From Homarus americanus (Eukaryota > Arthropoda > Malacostraca > Decapoda > Nephropidae), in contig NW_024720773.1 in NCBI RefSeq assembly GCF_018991925.1, forward strand, positions 572,985-636,984: a DNA stretch of 64,000 nt. Reading direction: 5' to 3'. The position numbers were made by a program, and so were the translations under genes. This document shows positions 19,341 through 31,279 of this stretch, piece after piece (within the stretch, counting starts at the first letter, position 1; every line of letters starts with the position of its first letter). The notes under the pieces are model-generated. The model saw only the letters and a program-made list of their open reading frames with translations, had not been told where the DNA came from and searched no databases.

Positions 19341-19597
19341 TGAAGGTTCCAAGTGTTCCCTGAAGAAGGCAGTGATGGGTAGGGAAACACCGGGTAACAC
19401 TGAAGTCCATTTATTAAAGGATAAGAGAAATACAAGTGGTGACTAGCGTGTGCCATGCACGGCCCACAGAGTCAGACTGAGACTGCCTTGCCATATGGCA
19501 GCCTCGGGGCAATGTTGCCACATAACACGTGCAGTGTTGCCACGTAATTACATATATAAATGCTACTCGGCACAGTAGCATAGATACATAACCTATA
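19341..19597 (-). repeat. Shared middle LTR of the gypsy array
   Basis: 257 bp, exactly 32 bp shorter than the LTR at 16335 because it has one, not two, of the palindromic 32-bp units. It serves as 5' LTR for the first interior and 3' LTR for the second. Confidence 0.9.
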
Positions 19598-19720
19598 TCT
19601 CCCTCCCCCCCTCACGCTCATAGTCTTTGTCTTGAGCGGACTTCTTAGTCCTGAGTCGCTCCGAGCATCAAGGTGCACTGTGGGGCGGATCCTATTGAGG
19701 TGTAGGAGACTCGTCCTTGG

Positions 19721-20052
19721 TCAGGGGGCCAGCAGCAGGGTGGGGACTGGCCGGAGGAAGCGGCGGTTCCTCCACCAGACACGGCCGCTCAGCATCCTGA
19801 CCTTGTAGTCGCGCGACCGGCCGACGCCCATTACTATGCCAACCTTGTCCCAACGTGTCGTCGTCGGGTCCTGGACGCGGACAAGGGCACCAATCTCCAG
19901 TGGCTGAAGAGGGCAGGCACGGTCGTCATACCGAGCCTTGGTGTCCTGGGCACGTGAAGCGGCGCGGCGGTCGCAGCTCTCGGCTCTGGTCTGCCAGTCC
20001 TTCGCAAAGGCCTTGGCGTGTGCAGGAACGCAAGAGCAGAGAGGGTGACCAT
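19721..20052 (-). pseudogene. Integrase C-terminal domain, gypsy array copy 2 (5' side cut)
   Basis: Matches the domain at 16747-17050 and 36540-36880 (KARYDDRACPLQPLEIGALV, WWRNRRFLRPVP). It is cut at the segment encoding YGHP by the hAT-like element at 20053-23034; the rest resumes at 23043 after the 8-bp duplication. Confidence 0.85.
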
Positions 20053-23034
20053 TAGGGTGTGTCATAGGAGGGAAGATCAGCTAAAACTAATGGCCCATCA
20101 CTTTTTTGGTAGATTTTAGTGTATATAAACAGAAAATAATTTCAGTTTCAATATTTTGCAACCTTTTGCTAGGTAAATTTTAGCGTGAAATTTATCGAAA
20201 ATCTAACGTACAGCTGCATTAGTGCATTACAATTAAATAGTGAACATTGCTTTCTGACTTCATTCTTTAACAACCCAACTAACAATATTTTTTCTGTTTC
20301 AGATTCTGATGCATTTATAAGTTGATAATATTTGCGATGGCTGCTTGTGTCAGGACGAGGAACCAAAAATCCAGCCATCTCAGTCACTATCTTGGGTCTG
20401 GGAGAGAGCTCCTGAAGGCGGAGATGCTTTGAGATACGGTGTTTTAATCAGGCAAATCAGTGAAAAGAACCAAAGAACTTACACAAACAAAGACATTGCC
20501 AGTGATATGACCAAAGCTGTCTTGGCACAGTACACTCTGGTTAATGCTCAGTTCAAGCCTCCAGTCATAACAAGTCAGAAGAAGATTAGTGAGAGACTGC
20601 TAGCCAGTTGGGAAAAGGCAAGAGATATCTCTCTTGGGAGAGGAAAACTTGCAGTTAAAGACAGCTTTGCCAAGCAACTGGACCAGTTATTTGACATAAT
20701 TACTTGCAAGTGCCCAATTGTTCTCTGTCCTGAGTTTGGATGCGATCGTGACTGCAAATCCGAGGCCCACATCTCCTGTATTTGCAAGCGTGAACTGAAG
20801 ATTCCTATGATCGAACTGGTATTTGTCAAAGCACAGAGAGAGAAGACTGGCAGTATAGGGGCTCTCATGATTTCTAGCCAAGATATTCCGGAGTCCAAAG
20901 ACAGGAGGCTGCCACAGAGACAGAAAGAGGAGAAAGAGTTGCCGAGGAAAAGAAGACTTGAGAAGGCCCAGGGGTGAAAAAAGGCCGATGATTGGAGTCA
21001 AGCTGATTCAGAGTTTAATGACTTCCCCATGGCTGATCCGAGTGCTGACCAGGAGAATGGTGACTTTGTCCCTAACCCAGAAAATAATGATCCCAAACCT
21101 TCCAGGCATAAGATTCGAAATAGGAAAGATATCCCGAGCATAGCTCTGGCCAGCATGCGACACCACACTGGTCTCAGAGAAACTGCAGAGATAGCAACAG
21201 CTGCCTGGATTGACGGTGGTTTGATAACACCTGATGATGTTCACCTGGTGATAGATCATAACAAAGTAGGAGAGCTCAGGAGAAACTTGTCAGTAACCTA
21301 GAAGAGGAGTTTGATAAGGGATAAGAGAAAATGGAATCAATTGTTTGTTCTTTGATGGGAGAAAGGATGACACTAAAGTGTTCATGAAAGTTGGAGATTC
21401 TGACAAGTTGTTCCCTGCCATGGTGAAGGAGGAACACTACTCCTGCTGCAGTGAACCAGGAGGGAAGTATTTGTGGCATTTCACTCCAGAGAAAGATGAC
21501 ATCAGGAAACCAGCTGAGATAGTGGCAGATAACATTGTGAACTGGCTCAGAGAGAGGAACATAGACCAGACCCTGCAGGCCATTGAGGACAGCACCAACA
21601 CGAACACAGGGGTGGCAAGGGGGGTCACAGTGGATAGAGTTTTACATTGGGAGGAAGCTGGTCTGGATTGCTAGGACCCACACCAAACGAGCTGCCACTA
21701 GACATCTGATCATGGAGCTGGATGGCAAGATTCCCCTTTCAAACAACAGATGGTCTGGTCCTCTCGGTGATGGACTCCCTGCCACTGAGTTAGGAAACAA
21801 CTGAGCTTTGAAAAAATCACTCGTTGAGCTTGCATATAAGTGACGGCCTAGTACTGACCAGTAATATGGTTACATGATTTGCAGTGCCATCAAAACTGGG
21901 GTCATGCCTGATAGACTTGCTTACCTGCAGATGGGTCCAGTCTCACATTCCTAGGTGGCTCACAGCAGCTCTCAGGTTCTGCAGAATTTGGGTCGCTCAT
22001 CATAAACTGAAAGGGAACCAGCTTCACAACCTGAGACTTATTGTCCGTTCATCGTGAGTGTCTACTTGCCAGAATTGGTTTCAACACCAAAGGTCAAGTC
22101 ATCGTTCTCCGAAGGTCGAGCATATTTACTCTTCCAGCTTGAGCTCCTGGGGAAGTCCCAGCCAAGGAAGGTTGTTCAGATTGTGGAGCAGACTGTGAGG
22201 AGATCTTCCTGGTATGCTCATCGAAGGCAGTTCTGCAGACAATGCTCTGCAATGAGGATGAGAGGAGAGAGAAGTGGCAGTCAAAAAAGATCTTGGATAT
22301 GAGACCTTAGAGGATCTGGGCATGGCCAGATCAGTTGGTGACGATTCGCTGGGGTCAGGAAGACTCCTGAAGTCAATCTGGAGTGCCGAACCCTCCTGAT
22401 CTCATAGATCTGGATAACATCCAGGCTGGCAGTGAGCCCCCCTCTTACCTGCAGCCCCTGCAATGTTCAAGTCAGAGCTTTCCTGGACAACCCCATGCAT
22501 GTCCCTGCCTGGCCCTCGCACACCCAGAGTATAGAGCGTTGTGTACAGCAAGTGAGCGAGGCCAGCAGTCATGTGTACAGCCAGGAGAGGAGGGAAGGCT
22601 ACATCCGAGCTCAGGTGGTCAGCAGGGAGGTGATGAGTAGAAACAGAAGCAAGAAAGACATGTTCTCTATGCAGCAACACCGGGTCGTAGTAGTAAAACC
22701 GGTTTTTGTATTTGATGATTTTGTTTTCTAAAGGAATATTAAATTAAATAAATGTGTCAAGATCATTCGTTTCACTATTCTGGATCATTTTCATCCTAAT
22801 AAATTAACCTGATACATTTACTTTACTTTAAATAAGCTATTTAGTGGTGTTGGTAAAAGGGTGGGAATACTGAATTTTCATAAGATTTCAAGTTAAAATT
22901 TACCTAGCAAAAAATAAAAACTTTTCAAATCTGAAGATATCACATGATTCTGCACATAGAACTACATCATTAATACCATGGGCCGATGTTTCAAACTCCA
23001 AAAAAAAAAATTCGCCTCCGTATGACACACCCTA
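20053..23034 (+). mobile_element. hAT-like DNA transposon, copy A
   Basis: 2982 bp with 14-bp perfect terminal inverted repeats (TAGGGTGTGTCATA / TATGACACACCCTA) and the 8-bp target duplication GTGACCAT at 20045-20052 and 23035-23042. The 8-bp duplication and a C-x-x-H motif in the transposase fit the hAT superfamily; the assignment is inference. It lies inside the second gypsy interior, so it arrived later. A second copy in the other orientation is at 59519-62518. Confidence 0.88.
20339..22731 (+). pseudogene. hAT-like transposase, copy A (many frameshifts)
   Basis: Starts MAACVRTRNQ at about 20339. A Cys-rich segment at about 20702-20800 (CKCPIVLCPEFGCDRDC, CICKREL) is a likely zinc-binding region. 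A catalytic-type DSTNTNTG follows at about 21590, and the C-terminal SHTQSIERCVQ type motif at about 22515-22550. The frame breaks at several points (near 20410, 20980, 21300, 21610 and beyond), so it encodes no full protein. The minus-strand copy at 59927-62233 is better kept and shows the same domain order. Confidence 0.75.
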
Positions 23035-23042
23035 GTGACCAT

Positions 23043-24165
23043 ACAGGATCTGGGCAGGGGAGCGTCCTGTGTGGGTGGGAGTGGACGCGGGTTCTGGGCA
23101 GCTCTGTGCGGCAGCGCCAGGTGCGTCGCTCGGTGATTCACGCACCCTGCTGGCGGTGTACCGAGCAGCTGGGATCTGTTCAGGAAAGTCTCTGGGCACC
23201 ACGCCTAACTCCTTGCAGTGCTCCCACGACAACAAGGGTGTAGCGAGAGTAGGCTGCACGTCGATCCATCCGTGACACGACCTGTCGCCGTAAGTGATCT
23301 CCCCTTGAAAGGAGCCCACAGCGTCCGGCATCTGGGAACCGTCCGCATTGTAGTACTGCAGCTGCGGCGGTGGTCCCAGGCCGCGTTTGGTGAGGCCCAG
23401 TTTCTGGAGGTGCTTCAGGCCTGTCACCGTAGTATCAGCGCCGGTGTCCGCTATCACCTCGATGTGACCCGACACATCACCGTGTGTGACGGCGACGCGG
23501 ATGGTAGGGGAAGGGGTAGCCCTGGGGCGTGTGGTCGAGTCCACCCTTCTGATGTGACTCAGCTGCTGCTTGGGGCTGCGTGGGCCATCTGAAGGGGGCT
23601 GCGTGCAAACCACTCCGAGGGAAGTGCGCTTTTGGGCTTGGGTTGGCGGCAGCACTTGTCGTAGTGTCCATAGCGACCGCAGGCCTGACACTTGCGGCCT
23701 CGTACAGGGCACCTGTCTGTGTTAGACCAGTGGCCCTTACGGTCACATCCACGACACAGTGCGTCGGCGGCCGGGCATGTCTTGGGGCCATGCTGCTTTC
23801 CACAGCTGCCACAGGAAGCACTAGGAGGAGGCGTGGAAGAACGTGCGGCAGCCTTCACGTTGTTGGCCGTCTTCTTACCCTTCTTGTATTGTGAGATAGC
23901 TCTCACAGCAGGTGGGGCCCGTAAGGCAGAGGTGGCGGACTTGGTGGCCTCCTATGACCGACATTCAGTCACTACCACCTGGAGTGTGGAGGAAGCGTCC
24001 AGGGGGATGAGTCGCTGCACCAACTCTTCTTGCCTGACACCTGCCAAGATCCCGTGCTTGATCCAGGCTTCCTCACATTCCCGGCTGTGCGCCTTGCAGA
24101 CGTCGATCTCCTCCGACAAACTCTTCAAGCGTACAAAAAACTCGTCAAAGGATTCATTCTCCGCC
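23043..24165 (-). pseudogene. Gag-protease part of gypsy array copy 2
   Basis: Minus strand, continuing the copy cut by the hAT-like element: part of the linker, protease (DTGADTTVTG), two to three zinc knuckles and the C-terminal half of the capsid region. About 19 bp are missing between knuckles and protease relative to copy 1. At 24165 the capsid sequence ends in the middle of the domain and joins an LTR fragment, so the N-terminal half of Gag and the leader are deleted. Confidence 0.82.
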
Positions 24166-24231
24166 TACTCGGCACAGTAGCTTATTTACAAGGTTGCTAC
24201 TCGGCACAGTAGCGTAGATACATAACCTACA
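24166..24231 (-). repeat. Partial outer LTR of the gypsy array
   Basis: Only the part from the two palindromic units to the terminus ATAACCTACA remains. It is followed by CGGAG, which matches the left flank of the array. Confidence 0.85.
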
Positions 24232-24262
24232 CGGAGCACCAAATAGGTCATGACCCTCTGGT

Positions 24263-24263
<1 letters not shown>
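24232..24263 (-). mobile_element. Composite element E6, remaining head segment
   Basis: Minus strand resembles the E2 head (GGGTCAAGACCTATTC type). It is the continuation of 16077-16334 across the gypsy array. Confidence 0.55.

Positions 24264-24264
<1 letters not shown>

Positions 24265-24306
<42 letters not shown>
24265..24306. repeat. (GT)n microsatellite
   Basis: Perfect GT run between the E6 head and the RTE-like LINE start. Confidence 0.95.
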
Positions 24307-24307
<1 letters not shown>

Positions 24308-24308
<1 letters not shown>

Positions 24309-26400
24309 ACAAGGTGGTATAATGCGTCTAGTCTAATGTGGCACCATTATTTTAGTATTAAGGTGCAAACACAGCTTGCTTCCTCACGCTTTCAGTTACC
24401 GCCGCTGGCTAGCCCTCGTGGTGAACAGGGAGGTAGCCTTGTGTAAGTCTTCTCCTGCCAGTACACAGCCTCTTCACCACCAAGTCTCCCGCTGTGCCTT
24501 CTCGTGGAAACACACGATAACTGGTTACCTTGTGGGTTCAGGCTAGACCAGCAGAGGATCTCGGAGCAGCAGTGGGCCCTGGAGGGACGGCGTATAGGCC
24601 CAACGGCATGTGGACATGCCCTGGAGCCTACCAACCACTGCCCAGCTGCCTTGTGGATTAACCTTGGTACAGCAGGCCTTAGGCTACGTGAGTAAACACC
24701 AAACGAAAAATCTGCTGTGGAGCCCTGCATCATGCAGGCATGCCTACGGAGCTCCAGTAAGACCTCAAAGGAGGATTAGGCGGAAGAGATAACCAACATA
24801 GGAACACCAATGACTGCGCCGGCGGATGAAGGCAATACAAGATGTACAGGCTTCGAGCCACTGGATCAGGAAAAGGTAGAGCCAAGAAGTGTGATTGCAG
24901 CTTACACTCCTGCCTCACCACATAAATCAACTCACATGCAGCCATCATCCAACCCATTTCACCATCACCAAAACCCCTAAACTCCCCAAAGTCCTATGGC
25001 GACAGACGAGTGGTGACGGGGACAGTCAGAGTTGACTACCGGCAATCTCTAGTCACAACTCTACACAAGAGCGAGAAAGATAAGATGGTCGCTTATGCAC
25101 TGGGATCTAGGCAGCAGTGCAATCCGGTACTGTCTGTGCGACTGAGTAGCCCTTACCAGGAGCTACTCAGCTCACTCCACACAGAGAAGGGACTAGAAAA
25201 GGTGCCCTAAACATAGCCTGCCTAAAAAACAAACCTGACTGGACAACCGCACCCACTAAGGTCATCTTAATGTGATCGAAAACATAATCATAATCAGAAA
25301 AAAACTATACAACCTCCTATGGTAGCTGCATGGAATGTCAGGACCCTTCTATTGTAGATACTGGCACAAATGAGCATCCTAAAAGAAGAACTGCTCTCAT
25401 GGTAAAAGAGCTGGCAAGGTATAGCATCGACATAGCAGTCATTAGTGACCTCTGGCTCCCGGACGAGGGTCGACTTACAGAACAGGGGTCCGACAATACC
25501 TTCTCCTGGAAGGGCTACCCTGCTACAGAGAGAAATCGCATTTATGGAGTTGGCTTAGCCATTCGCCAATCCATCATACATACTTGTAGGTTAACTGAAA
25601 TGCCATTGGGATCAACCAGCGCCTCTTGACGCCCCGAGTCCCACTAAATCACTCACGTCATGCCCCTTCATCCCCAACAATGAATGCAGAGGATGACATC
25701 AAAGACGCCTTTTATGCCGACTTGACAGAGTGCTAACCTCTATCCCCAGAAAAAATAAGGTTGTGCTCCTTGGTAACTTCAATGCCAGAGTTGGCAGAGA
25801 TGCTGACTTATGGCAGGGAACCATAGGGAGAAACAGAGTGGGCAAGTTCAATCCCAACGGCCTACTCCTCCGCAGCAACTGTGCTGCACACAACCTTACT
25901 ATCATCAGGACCTTGTTTAGGTCAAGCCTAAGAGTTGAAGGGTTCTTGGCAATACCCACGATCCAAATATTGGCATCACAGTGACTACATCATTTTCAGA
26001 GAAAGAGATCACCGAGATATCCTCAGCACCAGAGTCATGCATGGCTCAGACCACTGCGACACAGATCATCGGCTCGGCAGAGCCAAACTCTCCCTTCACG
26101 TCGCCCCAAAAGGCTACAAGGCTTCAGAAGAGGTTTTAACACAGCATCTGGAGGATCAAGTGATACCACATGCTCTCAGACAGCAGGTCGAGGATGGGCT
26201 GATAAACAACCCAACAGCAAACAACCCAAATCCGAGTGCCGAATCGGGTATCCTCGACACTGTCATGACAAAAACCTGCAGAGAGACCCTTGGCCAGATC
26301 GAAAGAACATATCAGGACTGGTTAGATGAAAAAGATCCGGAAATCAACAAAGTCGTCGATGATAAACATGCTGATTTTTACTGACTGGCAGAACAACCCT
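24308..26400 (+). mobile_element. RTE-like LINE, copy 1 (5' part only)
   Basis: Similar along its length to 50208-52480: shared start (ACACAAGGTGGTATAATGCG against ACACAAAGTGATGTAATGCG), shared untranslated leader, and an endonuclease domain. It ends after the endonuclease and early linker, so RT is missing. Its endonuclease type is often annotated as craniofacial development protein 2-like in databases, which reflects RTE/BovB-like LINEs. Confidence 0.75.
25318..26390 (+). pseudogene. RTE-like endonuclease, copy 1
   Basis: Starts MVAAWNVRTLL-like at about 25318 after a small frame break. Motifs: DEGRLTEQGS and YGVGLAIRQS, then LTSIPRKNKVVLLGNFNARV with the GNFN form of the GDFN site, ADLWQGTIGR and SDHCDTDHRL with the catalytic His. 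Frameshifts occur near 25330, 25630, 25735 and 25980. The last part (TKTCRETLGQIERTYQDW) is the linker to the missing RT. Confidence 0.75.
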
Positions 26401-26414
26401 AAGTCTCGGACTCA

Positions 26415-26872
26415 GGGCCAATTGTAAGAAGCTCTGCGGTGTATACCATGCTGTGGTAGCCCCATAGTCGGTTTGCATGAAGCATTCTGGGCTAAAAAAA
26501 AAAATAAATCTACGATTCGTTATTGGAACGTTGGAGATTTCCGTGGTACTGTCAACCCCGCCAGATGACCACTACGATGGAACTACATTTTGAAACCATA
26601 AAGAAAAGAAAGAGAATTGCATAAATCTGCAAAGGAACAATATATTTATAGGATATCCTCCATATAGAACAGCACATGAAGAATTTTAGTGTTCTTTTTA
26701 AAAGAATTCCATGTTTGTTTAGGAACATCCGCCAGCCTCTACTTGCCTCATCGCCGCATATAACCTCCAAATTCTCCTAACCATCATAAAAGGTAAACCT
26801 TTAATATAACTAATCCAAATAATTTATGTGTAGAAATGTACGGAAATCAAATTAAGCAAAAAAAAGTCGTAA
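26415..26872. repeat. About 460-bp direct repeat, unit 1
   Basis: Similar to 28509-28997 along its length, with shared blocks GTGTATACCATGCTGT, TACGATTCGTTATT, CTCCATATAGAACAGCAC and CTAACCATCATAAAAGGTAA. Its nature is unknown. Long-terminal-repeat ends (TG/CA) are not obvious. Confidence 0.7.
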
Positions 26873-28508
26873 GTGGTGAAAACTGCTTCATCTGGGGTGG
26901 TGAATGACTTCCCTTATCAGAAATAATATCGACCCAATTTTCGTAAAGAGAGCAATTAATAACCGTCCAGCACTACCAAAATAATTATTTCATTTGTATA
27001 AATACTTAGAAGCGCAATTTTCATATTTTATTAAGTCCAAATATGCCAGGTAACCAGTGCCAGGTAGTTCCCAGGCATTTTTCATTTGTGTATCAGTTTA
27101 ACCAAAATTTGTTACTAATAACATAAATTCAGTGACATAAATTCATGTTTCTTTTTTAATTCCGTTAGTGAACTCAATGTATTGGAAGAAAGAACTACCT
27201 TACCACTTTTTGTGCAACATTTGGAGTGGTGGTAATAATTCAGTTTGACATTGACAGTGCTAGAATCAAGTGCAGATATATTGGCTTTTTATATCCATGA
27301 TTCCAACAAAAATGAATAATGTCTTCCAAAATAAATTGCATTTAAGGTCTTATTATCTTTTCGGTCATCCAGGGAATTTTAGGATTTTAAGTTGACCAAT
27401 GTTTTCCAGTTATGTTAAGGTAAGTAGGTTAGGTTAACATTTTGATGTAGAACATTCAAATTTTAAAGGGCTTATAATTTTTTTCTATGAATTTCTCCCA
27501 AAAAAGGATCAAAGTTTTGGAATCGCCATAAAAATCTACATCTGAGTTTCCATTGGAATTTTTTATTTTATTTTTTTTAACAGACAAAATTACCCACAGT
27601 ATGTAGGTGTTGGAAACTTATACATATTAACCCTCACAAGATGAACCTAATATAACCTAACATAACCTAACATATCTTCCTTTCCATTATAGTTGAGTAT
27701 ATGCCTTGTAAACAAATGTCTGCACACTAACTATATGAAGACTCTCTGGTGAGGGTCCATATACAGTATTTACAAGTAATATTTTTCCAAATAAAAGACC
27801 ATTTAAACAGCAGATACTTTTCTCCAACTGCTGATTTAGTCCATGTCTTAACATATTGCATACATTTTTACTCCTGACATTGGGAAAGTGTTCATGTCTC
27901 GCTTTCTTTCATAGGGTATTTATTGCATTACTATAATTAGGTGGAGATAAGTAGGAAACATTATTTCAAGTTTTCATATCTTGTATATAACTGGTTTTTA
28001 TACTTGTATAATATGAAAATAAAAATTTTTGGTACAAAGATAATTTCCTGTTTGATAGAAAACTAACAGTTATGGTGATATTTTTTCAAGATTTTATCCC
28101 AATTCATCTGTACAGTGAGTTCATCACTGTGCTTTGTTATACTCTACTGAATTCATCCACAGAACAGGCCACAGTCCTCTTTATTTACACTGACCCAACT
28201 CCAAGTTCGTGGCAAACTTATAACTTTATTGTTTGATTTTATGGTTGTCACAGGCTTTATTTACCCATATTCATTGTAGAAGATCGTATTTCATTCCCAG
28301 AATTGGCTTATAATCCAAGAAAATAGGAAAATGAGATGCACCTTAGCTTGGGATTCAAGTTTTTCATGCTCGTAAATCGTGTAGCAAGAGTAAACGTTCC
28401 GTGTCACTGACAACGTTTTGAGGGTGCAAGCATACCAATCTCCCAGTCTTCCGTCAGTTGGTACACCTGACTACACTACTATACTGCCTGACTGGGGTCA
28501 CTAATTCT
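26873..28508. other. Unassigned AT-rich DNA between direct repeats
   Basis: I see no convincing coding frame, tandem repeat or known element in about 1.6 kb. A short cluster of TAACCTAACATAACC-type repeats occurs near 27650-27675. Confidence 0.5.
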
Positions 28509-28997
28509 AAGGCCCATATGCAAGATCAGCCGTGGTGTATACCATGCTGTAGTACTCCCATGGTTGTTATGCAAGAAGCGTTTTTGGCTAAAAAAAAGAA
28601 AAATATGTACGATTCGTTATTAGAACATGGGGAAATTTCGTGGTACATGTAGCCTACCCCCTGTCCGATGATCACTACGAGGGAACTATTTTTGAAACCA
28701 AAAGAAAGAAAATTTATTTGGATGGACATAAAATGTATAAATCTGCATAGGAATAATATTTGTTATACGATATACTCCATATAGAACAGCACATGCAGAA
28801 TTGTATTGTTCATTTTAAAAGCGGTCCGTGTTTGTGTAGCCTACGAAAAATGCCGCCAGCCTCTACTTGTCTCATCGCCGTTTATATCCTCCAAATTCGC
28901 CTAACCATCATAAAAGGTAAGCCTTTAAAATAACTAATACATCTAATTTATGTGTAGAAATGTATTGAAATCAAATTAAACAAAAAAAAGTCGTAAA
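28509..28997. repeat. About 460-bp direct repeat, unit 2
   Basis: Second unit. Near its end a short open stretch begins ATGCCGCCAGCCTCTAC (28849) and meets a donor-like AAAAGGTAAGCC at about 28914; in unit 1 the ATG is ATC. The repeat is interrupted on its right by the LTR array starting at 29004. Confidence 0.65.
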
Positions 28998-29003
28998 CAG
29001 TCT

Positions 29004-29646
29004 TGTAGTGGACGTCTCCCCTACAAACTGCGTATCGCATTCCAATGTGCCGCCTCCCCTAGCAACCAAGCGAGAGCTGTCCCCAGATGTTACCGTATCT
29101 TAGCAACGAAACTAGTCACCGGCTACTTCTCGGGTTTTCCCAACATGACTCATAGAGGACTGGCGGCTGCTGCCGGGTGTATATAAGCTCTGTCTCTCCC
29201 TTGAGATTCATTCTGACCAATCTTCTTGAACAAGCAACACCTCCTCCTCTGCCGTTGCCTGGCGACCCTCGCCTCTCCTCCGCCTGCCTGGCGGTCCTCG
29301 CTCCCGCCAGCGAGCATGTCCTTCTCTGAGCTTCCTCACCAACCAACTCTCATTCTGCCCATTTTCCTGAACTAGCAACATCTCCTCCAGCAAGCTCCAC
29401 GCTGTTAACATTTCATTCAACCAGGAGGCCAGCAACAGGCAACATCTTCTCTAACGAAGCTCCTGCACATCTACCTCCTTCAACAAGCTACTCACCGCAC
29501 GTCTCTACCAAGCAGCCCCTCACCACACAGCACCTCCAGCACCAGACTGTCTATCATATAACTTATATATATTATACAAGAAAACCACATTAGAGTTTCC
29601 TTCCATCCTGAGTGCTAGACAACATTAATATCTCGATACCCCTACA
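29004..29646 (+). repeat. LTR A of the non-coding LTR array
   Basis: 643 bp, TG to CA ends, with a TATA box (TATATAAGC) at about 29180. The region after the TATA box is C/T-rich. Confidence 0.88.
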
Positions 29647-29821
29647 ATGGTGACTCCCGGAGATAAGCACTCACACAGGATGGAGGAGACACTGATCACG
29701 CTCCCAGTCTTCAAGCAGACACCGGCTCCTCTTCCTGCCCCACGCACCACATTCTGACGACCCCAGCACACCCGTCCTGCCTCAGACGCCGACCCCAGCA
29801 GCCCCTGACGCAGTACCTGCC

Positions 29822-30460
29822 GTGAGGGAAGCACACAACATCATCGCCTCCACACACCCTCTTTTCTCCCTCAGGTACTCCCTGCTAATGTCCTGCACCC
29901 TGCTGCTGTCGTGGACCCAGCTGCTGTCACGAGCCCTAATCCGCTTCTGCTGACGCAGCCCCTGCTCCTGACCCAGGCCCACACACACCCCAGCAGGCGC
30001 ATCTGACGACCCTGTACCTGTCGTGAGGGAAGCACACAACATTCATCGCCTCCACACACCCTCTTTTCTCCCTCAGGTACTCCCTGCTAATGTCCTGCAC
30101 CCTGCTGCTGTCGTGGACCCAGCTGCTGTCACGAGCCCTAATCCGCTTCTGCTGACGCAGCCCCTGCTCCTGACCCAGGCCCACACACACCCCAGCAGGC
30201 GCATCTGACGACCCTGTACCTGTCGTGAGGGAAGCACAACATTCATCGCCTCCACACACCCTCTTTTCTCCATCAGGTACTCCCTGCTAATGTCCTGCAC
30301 CCTGCTGCTGTCGTGGACCCAGCTGCTGTCACGAGCCCTAATCCGCTTCTGCTGACCAGCCCCTGCTCCTGACCCAGGCCCACACACACCCCAGCAGGCG
30401 CATCTGACTACCCTGTACCTGTCGTGAGGGAAGCACAACATTCATCGCCTCCACACACCC
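29822..30460. repeat. About 201-bp tandem repeats in the LTR-element interior
   Basis: Three copies of a roughly 200-202 bp unit containing CTCCCTGCTAATGTCCTGCA and CCAGCAGGCGCATCTGACGA. The second interior (31280-31963) has about one copy, so the number varies between neighbouring copies. Confidence 0.88.
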
Positions 30461-30637
30461 TTTTTCTCCCTTCTCCCACAGATAGTGTGTATCTAGACAG
30501 TTGTATTTCAGCGATCGGCTCATCACGCCATCGCCGTTGTCTCACATGAGGCATGCACCGCCCGGTCTGCCTCACATGTGCTAAGCAACTCTACAATCAA
30601 CAAGTCTCCTACACCGCCTGGAGGGGAGGGGGAGTAT

Positions 30638-31279
30638 TGTAGTGGACTTCTCCCCTACAACTGCCTACAACTGCGTAGCAGCTCACCACCTGCTTTCGCA
30701 TTCCAATGTGCCGCCTTCCCTAGCAACCAACCAGATGTTACCGTATCTTAGCAACGAAACTATTCACCGGCTACTTCTCGGGTTTTCCCACCATGACTCA
30801 TAGCGGCTGCTGCTGGGTATATAAGCTCTGTCTCTCCATTGAGATTCAGTCTGACCAATCTTCTTGAACAAGCAACACCTCCTCCTCTGCCGCTGCCTGG
30901 CGACCCTCGCCTCTCCTCCGCCTGCCTGGCGGTCCTCGCTCCCGCCAGCGAGCATGTCCTTCTCTGAGCTTCCTCACCAACCAACTCTCATTCTGCCCAT
31001 TTTCCTGAACAAGCAACATCTCCTCCAGCAAGCTCCTAGCTGTCCAGCATTCATTCAACCAGGAGGCCAGCAACAGGCAACATCTTCTCTAACGAAGCTC
31101 CTGCACATCTACCTCCTTCAACAAGCTACTCACCGCACGTCTCTACCGAGCAGCCCCACCACACGGCACCTCCAGCACCAGACTGTCTATCATATAACTT
31201 ATATATTATACAAGAAACCACATTAGAGTTTCCTTCCATCCTGAGTGCTAGACAACATTAATATCTCGATACCCCTACA
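30638..31279 (+). repeat. LTR B of the non-coding LTR array
   Basis: 642 bp, shared between the two interiors, TATA box at about 30819. It is directly preceded by the purine tract of the first interior and followed by the PBS of the second. Confidence 0.88.

Larger units (their letters stand above)
16335..24231 (-). mobile_element. Tandem array of a non-autonomous gypsy element (LTR-int-LTR-int-LTR)
   Basis: Minus-strand array. LTRs lie at 16335-16623, 19341-19597 and about 24166-24231 (partial); interiors at 16624-19340 and 19598-24165, the second broken by a hAT-like transposon. The whole array is flanked by the same 5 bp, CGGAG, at 16330-16334 and 24232-24236. One insertion followed by unequal exchange between LTRs explains this best. 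Each interior has a PBS-like TGGCGCAGTG and/or a purine tract, and encodes Gag, protease and an integrase C-terminal domain only. Confidence 0.85.

Noticed and set aside
26415..28997. Direct repeats taken as LTRs of a third LTR element
   Set aside because: No TG/CA ends, PBS, purine tract or coding interior seen; left as unexplained direct repeats.
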